The notes beneath the pieces are model-generated. The model was not told where the DNA came from. It was given only the letters and a program-made list of their open reading frames with translations, and made no database searches. This document shows positions 59,190 through 64,000 of a DNA stretch of 64,000 nucleotides, piece after piece. Position 1 is the first letter of the stretch; each line of letters begins with the position of its first letter. The stretch spans positions 2,790,001 through 2,854,000 of the forward strand of contig JACDTU010000001.1 in the NCBI GenBank assembly GCA_022376465.1, given 5' to 3'. This DNA is from Cubamyces lactineus. Lineage: Eukaryota > Basidiomycota > Agaricomycetes > Polyporales > Polyporaceae. The position numbers and the translations under genes are program-made.

Positions 59190-59745
59190 GGTTATGGAAG
59201 AAGTGTTAGGAGTTCAAGGCTACAATCATTGCTCCGAAAGCCCTGAACATGATCGCGGTACCGAGCGACGGCACCGAGGAGACGCGCGCGGTGCCAAAGC
59301 GCTTCCACATCCTGCGGTCCCGGCTCCTCGAATTCCCTCTCAGACAATAAACACATCTCCATCCGCGTTATGTGCACCGGTACCGGTGAAAGCTTGACCT
59401 TCGTATGCCCGCATAGCGTTCAGTTACGCTCAGAGCTGTCGGTACCGTCGCGCTGCCGGCCGCTTGCCAAGGATTTCAGGCTCACAATCGACGTATGTGA
59501 GCTCGAGGTCAGGACATCCGGATGTTGAGTTGCCAGCGTATGGTATGCTAATACGAAGGCCGCAGTATCTGAGCATGAGGGGGTTATCGCGCCCTCGAGT
59601 GCGTATGAGCACCCACACGACGTCGAAGACGAGTGGTTCAGCGGCCACGTAGCCTTCGTCAAGCTTCCCATGCTAGTATCCCATGCTTGACGGTGCCACT
59701 GCGCTCTTCGGCCACCCTCCCAGGTAGTTGCGGAGTATCGCAACG
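59190..59745 (-). pseudogene. Diverged tandem segment, copy 2
   Basis: It is the partner of copy 1. The best frame runs from about 59700 to 59430 and ends in a stop after GKRPAARRYRQL. It contains FDVVWVLIRTRGRDNPLM and CPDLELTYVDCEPE. No ATG start is seen. Confidence 0.45.
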
Positions 59746-60168
59746 CTCTGCTTCTAGCCTGCGTCCGGTGTGCCACTGGGCCACTGGGCCGATAGGCCGA
59801 CTTGCCTCGTTGCTGGGTTGTAGGAAACGTGTCCTCAGTCTTCAGTCGCTGACCTGATCTCACGATCACGATCTGGGATAATGTATGCGCGGGCCCGATC
59901 CTATGCCCATTCTGAACGCAGATTGGCCTACGTTTCGGGCAAGACTCCTCCACACCACCGTTGCCGAAGAGAATGTACGCACACCGTCACTGGAATCCGT
60001 CCGTTTCATATCCTCGAGTCCTCTAATTCAAGCTGCAGCCGGGACTCGAAGGGCCGAACACACAGCGCGTATCTCAACGAAGTCTTCGTTACTTTGTCGA
60101 CACGCGTACTCGCAGCTCGACATGCGCAATTTCCACTGGACAAAGGCCCATTGCTAACTCTGTGTCTC

Positions 60169-60176
60169 TATAAAAG
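60169..60176 (+). promoter_or_regulatory. TATA box, family member 2
   Basis: TATAAAAG lies about 100 bp before the ATG at 60272. Confidence 0.65.
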
Positions 60177-60271
60177 CCCCAGCCACTGATCACCGCCTCC
60201 CAGAGTCATTGGCTCTTTCTCCCGATCCTCCTTCCCCGCGATCAGCATCAGCCACGCCACAGCTCTCCGAG

Positions 60272-61584
60272 ATGCAAGGCCCCCTCGTCAGCCCAGATCA
60301 GACCTCTTCCTCCGCATGTGAAGTGTCGATCCCGCAAGCCGTCCCTTCTGTCGACAACGCCAATGGTTATGCTCCTCAGTTCTATGTACGTAGCAGATGC
60401 TCCCGTTAAGCTTCCATCTTCAGTCTTCGCTTATCCACCACTCCCCCGAGCAGCCAAGTTCGATGCCCCCGGGCTACAACGGACCCAATATGACCCCCGT
60501 ATGGACCACGACGTCTTTGTTAGTCACGCTCCTCTCCTCTCCGCCCGAAACCGTCACTAAGGGACTTTGCCAGCTGGGGCTACATGCCTAGTCGCGGTCC
60601 TTTTGGGATGGGACATCCCCCGTTGCCTTGGGACGTGTTCAACCCATTTGTGCAGCAAGCGAACCAGACGTTCAACCAGCCTGTCGCACCGAGCCCTACC
60701 AGCATCCCCGGGAACACAGAAGAACGCAGTCCGATAGAAAACACAGACTCTTCTGCTCCGACAGCTCCGGAACCGTCGACCACAGCACCCGAGTCGTCAG
60801 CCCCTTCTACTACGCTTGCGAGCGGACGTGAACGGCAAGACAGCGTACTTTCCGATGGCAGCATCGTCAGCTACGCTACTGCCCCTCAGCTACCTGCCCG
60901 GAGCGAGAACGAGGAGTCGACGGACAGTCCAGGCGCTCCTTCTGAGACCCAACGCCAGACCGATGAACAACACAATACTGCGTCTGTGGACACCGATTCC
61001 AACACCGTCACATCAAACGTGCAAAAGGCAGAACCCACTAATGGTAGCAAAGCGTGAGTGCACGTCCTCTCACCACCTACGACGTTCTGCATAGCTAACC
61101 GATGCCATTGACCATTGCTGCATGGGCGTTCTATGCGAACAGCCAGACGTACTACTGCCCCGATCTCTACACGTTCCGCATCCGTGGCGGGGAGGGGGAG
61201 GTGACCGAATGGTACGAATCTCACGGCCCTCGGACACGCGAGTTGCCCCCCGCACCCATCCGCCGGCTCGCGCAAGAGCGCGGGGCGGATATCGGCTGCC
61301 TTCACGTCCACACGCACGATAGCGGCACGCAGGCCTGGATGCTCGATCTCTCGGGGCCCCTACCGCGGCGCCATACGCTCCCCGCAGGCGTGGATCAGCG
61401 CAGGGAGCTGAAGCTGGTGTGGAGGCGCGTGCATGTGGGGAAGACGCACCCGCGTCTGCGTGGGCTCGTGCTGCACTTCTTGAAGAACGGCGAGCCGCGC
61501 TGGGTCCGGCCCGCGTCGCTCAAGAAGTATGCGCAGGACAAAAAGAAGCTGGACGCGATGATTGCGGACGACACGAGTGAATGA
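60272..61584 (+). CDS. Unrecognised tandem family, member 2
   Basis: Four exons (60272-60385, 60424-60518, 60562-61053, 61143-61584) join exactly to 380 residues, starting MQGPLVSPDQTSSS. Two introns are very short, 38 and 43 nt. Residues 1-233 are low complexity (Ser, Pro, Thr, Gln) and include SIVSYATAPQ, a motif that returns in member 3 as SVVSYATARN. Residues 234-380 form the shared module: TYYCPDLYTFRIRG, TEWYES, ELPPAPIRRLAQERGA, GCLHVHTHDSGTQAWMLD, then HPRLRGLVLHFLKNGEPRWV. There is no signal peptide or membrane segment, and no enzyme motif that I know. The paired aromatic and His residues (WY, HVH, QAWM) are the most conserved points. Confidence 0.85.
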
Positions 61585-62957
61585 GGTTGAGGTCGTGGTG
61601 ACCGCACATGTACGAGTTTCGCCTTGACTGGATGCGGATGCGTGGACTCCGACGACGGTGGGTGTGTACGATCCTGTTTGTACGATTCGTGGTTTCTTGG
61701 CCCGCTGAGCGGCTCTCATATCATGTATGATATATTCTGCATTGCACTATATTAAATCAACGTATCTCGTGTATATTTCCTCCTACTGTTCTGCGCTTGC
61801 AGAACTTGTTGAACGTAGTCCTTCTCCGGCGGCTATATTGGGCGCTTCAGGTGCAACTACCACAGCGGCAGCGCTTCAACAACTTGTCCCATCCCACCAG
61901 TGACCATGGCTATGGCGCCACCATCCGTACGAGCACCACCTATCTCTGCGCCGGTTTACATCAGCACGTCGGTCGTACCCATGCGAGCTACTAGTCCTGA
62001 TGTCATGTAGCATCCGAGTCGCTAGCCCTAACTTGCATCGCCGCAGCTCGTCCATCAGTGCGATGCGGCACGTTCCTTCGTGAGTACCAGTGTATACGTA
62101 TACGCTCCAACTTCTAGACGCTGTGGAGGCTGATTGCATGATTCTTTACACGCAGATATTGCAATGTAGGTTCAATATCCGAAGTCGACGGTGCGGACGA
62201 CCGTGAGCCATCACGGCCCCTAATCACAGCCTACCACGGCACCGTGCCACAATCAGCACTGCAGCTGGAAGGTTCAGATACCGCATTACGCGTACAATGG
62301 CCACTTGCGGTACCCGCACTACAGTCTTAGTGCGCTATCTTATTCACTGATAGCAACTCATGACGCGCGCAGCGACCTTCTGTGTCATGTCGGTCAGAGT
62401 AGCAGCGTCTTTCTGGCGGCTGGTCTCCCAGGCTGCCAATTCACCGCACAGCCGAAGTACCTAGGACATTCACGAATAGGAGTCCGTCACTCGCTAGATT
62501 GTGAGTTTCCTGATTTCCCCCACCGGGCCCACTATCATACGCTGACAATAGGACCCCCTCTGGATCGTACAGCGCATTACGGACCACCTTTTCCTCTTTC
62601 TGACACTATCGGAGCAGCCGTTGGCTGATACTCTACATGAGACGTATCCACAGGGTCAATACGGAGGCGAGTGACGCGATGTACACATGTTCACTTCAGC
62701 TGTGTACTGACTGCGTGGGCACCCCCGCAGCAGGGGGCGCTCGTTTAGCTTTGTCAGGTTAAGCCCTTTGCGGAAGAAGCGCGCTGCTATAAAGGCAGAA
62801 CGTTCGAGGCGATGCGCGCCCGATATGACTCGCGTACCAGCGAGCGTGCAATCTGCCTTTCCCCGCCCATCCTTGTCCTTTCCCGCAGTGTCGGCCTCAA
62901 GCAAGTTCTAGCCTGCGCTTCTTCAAGTTCTGCGACCAATACTAGCAAATCAACATC
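61585..62957. other. Intergenic region
   Basis: It lies between the second and third family members. No gene is seen other than the promoter of the third. Confidence 0.55.
62788..62794 (+). promoter_or_regulatory. TATA box, family member 3
   Basis: TATAAAG lies about 165 bp before the ATG at 62958. Confidence 0.55.
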
Positions 62958-64000
62958 ATGCAGGTTTCCTGCGACGACACCAATGATCAGAACACCCCGC
63001 CCTCTTTCTCTATACAGGGGGGCGCTCCGGCTCCGCAGATCGTTCCTGCCGTCGCTGGCGGCAATGACGGTGTACAGCCCACTGTGTGTGCAATAGGCTC
63101 CAACCTTGGCCGCACCCCAAACAATCAACCTGATAACAATCCTGAGCAGACCAACGAAGTGCGGATCAACTATGATGCTGGGTCTAGTGCTGCCCGGGGC
63201 GCAGTACTCCTGTGAGCGTCGTGGACCGGGCCTTTGTCTCAACTAACATAGTTATGGACGTCGGCCCTCCCTAGCTGTCCGATCATTTTGCCTCCAGGAG
63301 CTGGACCTTTCAGCATCACTTTCAACGCAGTGAACGCTGCCGCGGACCCGCTGCCTCAGACGTCTCGCATCCAATGTGCTTCGACGAATGTCGGCAACAA
63401 CATGGGGGAACGTGGACAGACGACTACCACCCCAGTCCCACCTGCAATACTACCCCGAGCTGCGCGACGTGATTCTCGTGCAAGCAGTGTTGTGAGCTAC
63501 GCAACAGCACGCAATGAGTCGGCAGTCCTCAATTGGCAGCAGCCAACGAACACAAATCCGCCCGCCAATACCCAGCCACCGCAATCAAGCCAGGGAGGTG
63601 GCAGTTCAGATTCTCCCCCGGCGCCGCAGGAGGAGCGTGTCGTCAGGACGTAAGTACACACTGTACACTTTTTGTACCACTTACTCAATGCCCGGCACCC
63701 TCTCACCATGCACATCCTCGCGCCATCATCTTCTTTTCCCATCCCCCTTACTCCAAATTCCTGGACACCTACCGTTGGACGACAGTAAGACGTACTGGTG
63801 TGCAGAAGCCTACAGGGCCAAGGTCCGCAGTATACCCGGGGAGCGGACGGAGTGGTACGAGTCGCGCAGTACGGTGCGACGCGACGCGCCCCCCGCGCCC
63901 ATCCGCCGCATCGTGCGGGAGCGCAGGGCCCGCGCCGGGTGTCTGCATGTCCACAAGTATGACAACGGGCGCCAGGCTTGGATGCTCGACCGAGCCTCCC
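62958..64000 (+). CDS. Unrecognised tandem family, member 3 (cut by window end)
   Basis: Three exons are visible: 62958-63211, 63275-63649, and 63786 to the window end. The start is MQVSCDDTNDQN. Residues 1-209 are low complexity and contain DSRASSVVSYATARN. The module begins right after the conserved intron: TKTYWCAEAYRAKVRS, TEWYESR, APPAPIRRIVRERRARAGC, LHVHKYDNGRQAWMLD. The second half of the module is outside the window. The visible part is closer to member 2 than to member 1, so member 1 probably split off first. Confidence 0.82.

Larger units (their letters stand above)
58210..60271. other. Intergenic region with a diverged tandem repeat
   Basis: It contains two related segments described separately, and the promoter of the second family member. 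Confidence 0.6.

Noticed and set aside
1..64000. Intact transposons, viral insertions or CRISPR arrays
   Set aside because: I saw no transposase, reverse transcriptase, integrase or capsid motifs, no long terminal repeats, and no regular spacer arrays.

Overview
The window is nuclear DNA of a filamentous basidiomycete, most likely an Agaricomycete of the polypore type. The genes are GC-rich and cut by many 50-65 nt GT..AG introns. The families are typical of such fungi: a Zn2Cys6 regulator with the CAECKRLKLRC signature, an adenylation-thiolation-reductase enzyme, a CAP59-type glycosyltransferase, CFEM proteins and a CCC1 iron transporter. There are no bacterial operons, CRISPR arrays or intact transposons. 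Exon maps were made by hand from splice signals and frame continuity; most close exactly to a whole number of codons.

Left third (0.8-20.7 kb, all protein genes on the minus strand): a 1217-residue Zn2Cys6 transcription factor; a 4.5 kb stretch without a recognisable gene; a 17-exon adenylate-forming reductase (A-T-R); a tRNA-Ala(CGC); and two tandem medium-chain NADPH reductases. The A-T-R enzyme, the two reductases and perhaps the regulator could form a small metabolite locus (inference).

Middle (21.9-29.6 kb): an SGNH-hydrolase-like type II membrane protein and a CAP59/CMT1-like glycosyltransferase diverge from a 457 bp shared promoter. They are followed by ribosomal protein eL31, whose first coding exon is only the ATG, and by a classical GPI-type CFEM protein.

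33-46.7 kb: a cluster of five further small secreted cysteine-rich proteins, three with a full eight-cysteine CFEM pattern and two in a diverged head-to-head pair; a four-helix membrane protein with a 4-nt microexon; a decayed second copy of the tail of that membrane gene beside a CFEM paralogue, marking a segmental duplication; a second tRNA-Ala(CGC); and a CCC1/VIT1 iron transporter. CFEM proteins plus CCC1 suggest an iron or heme island (inference).

Right third (47-64 kb): tRNA-Ala(UGC); two tandem histidine-phosphatase paralogues that share a promoter element; the splicing factor ISY1, again with an ATG-only first exon; and a three-copy tandem family of proteins I do not recognise (56.6 kb to beyond the window end). 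The family has disordered N-termini, a conserved C-terminal module and a conserved intron just before that module. It is the best candidate here for something undescribed. A diverged tandem repeat of decayed coding sequence lies between its first two members.
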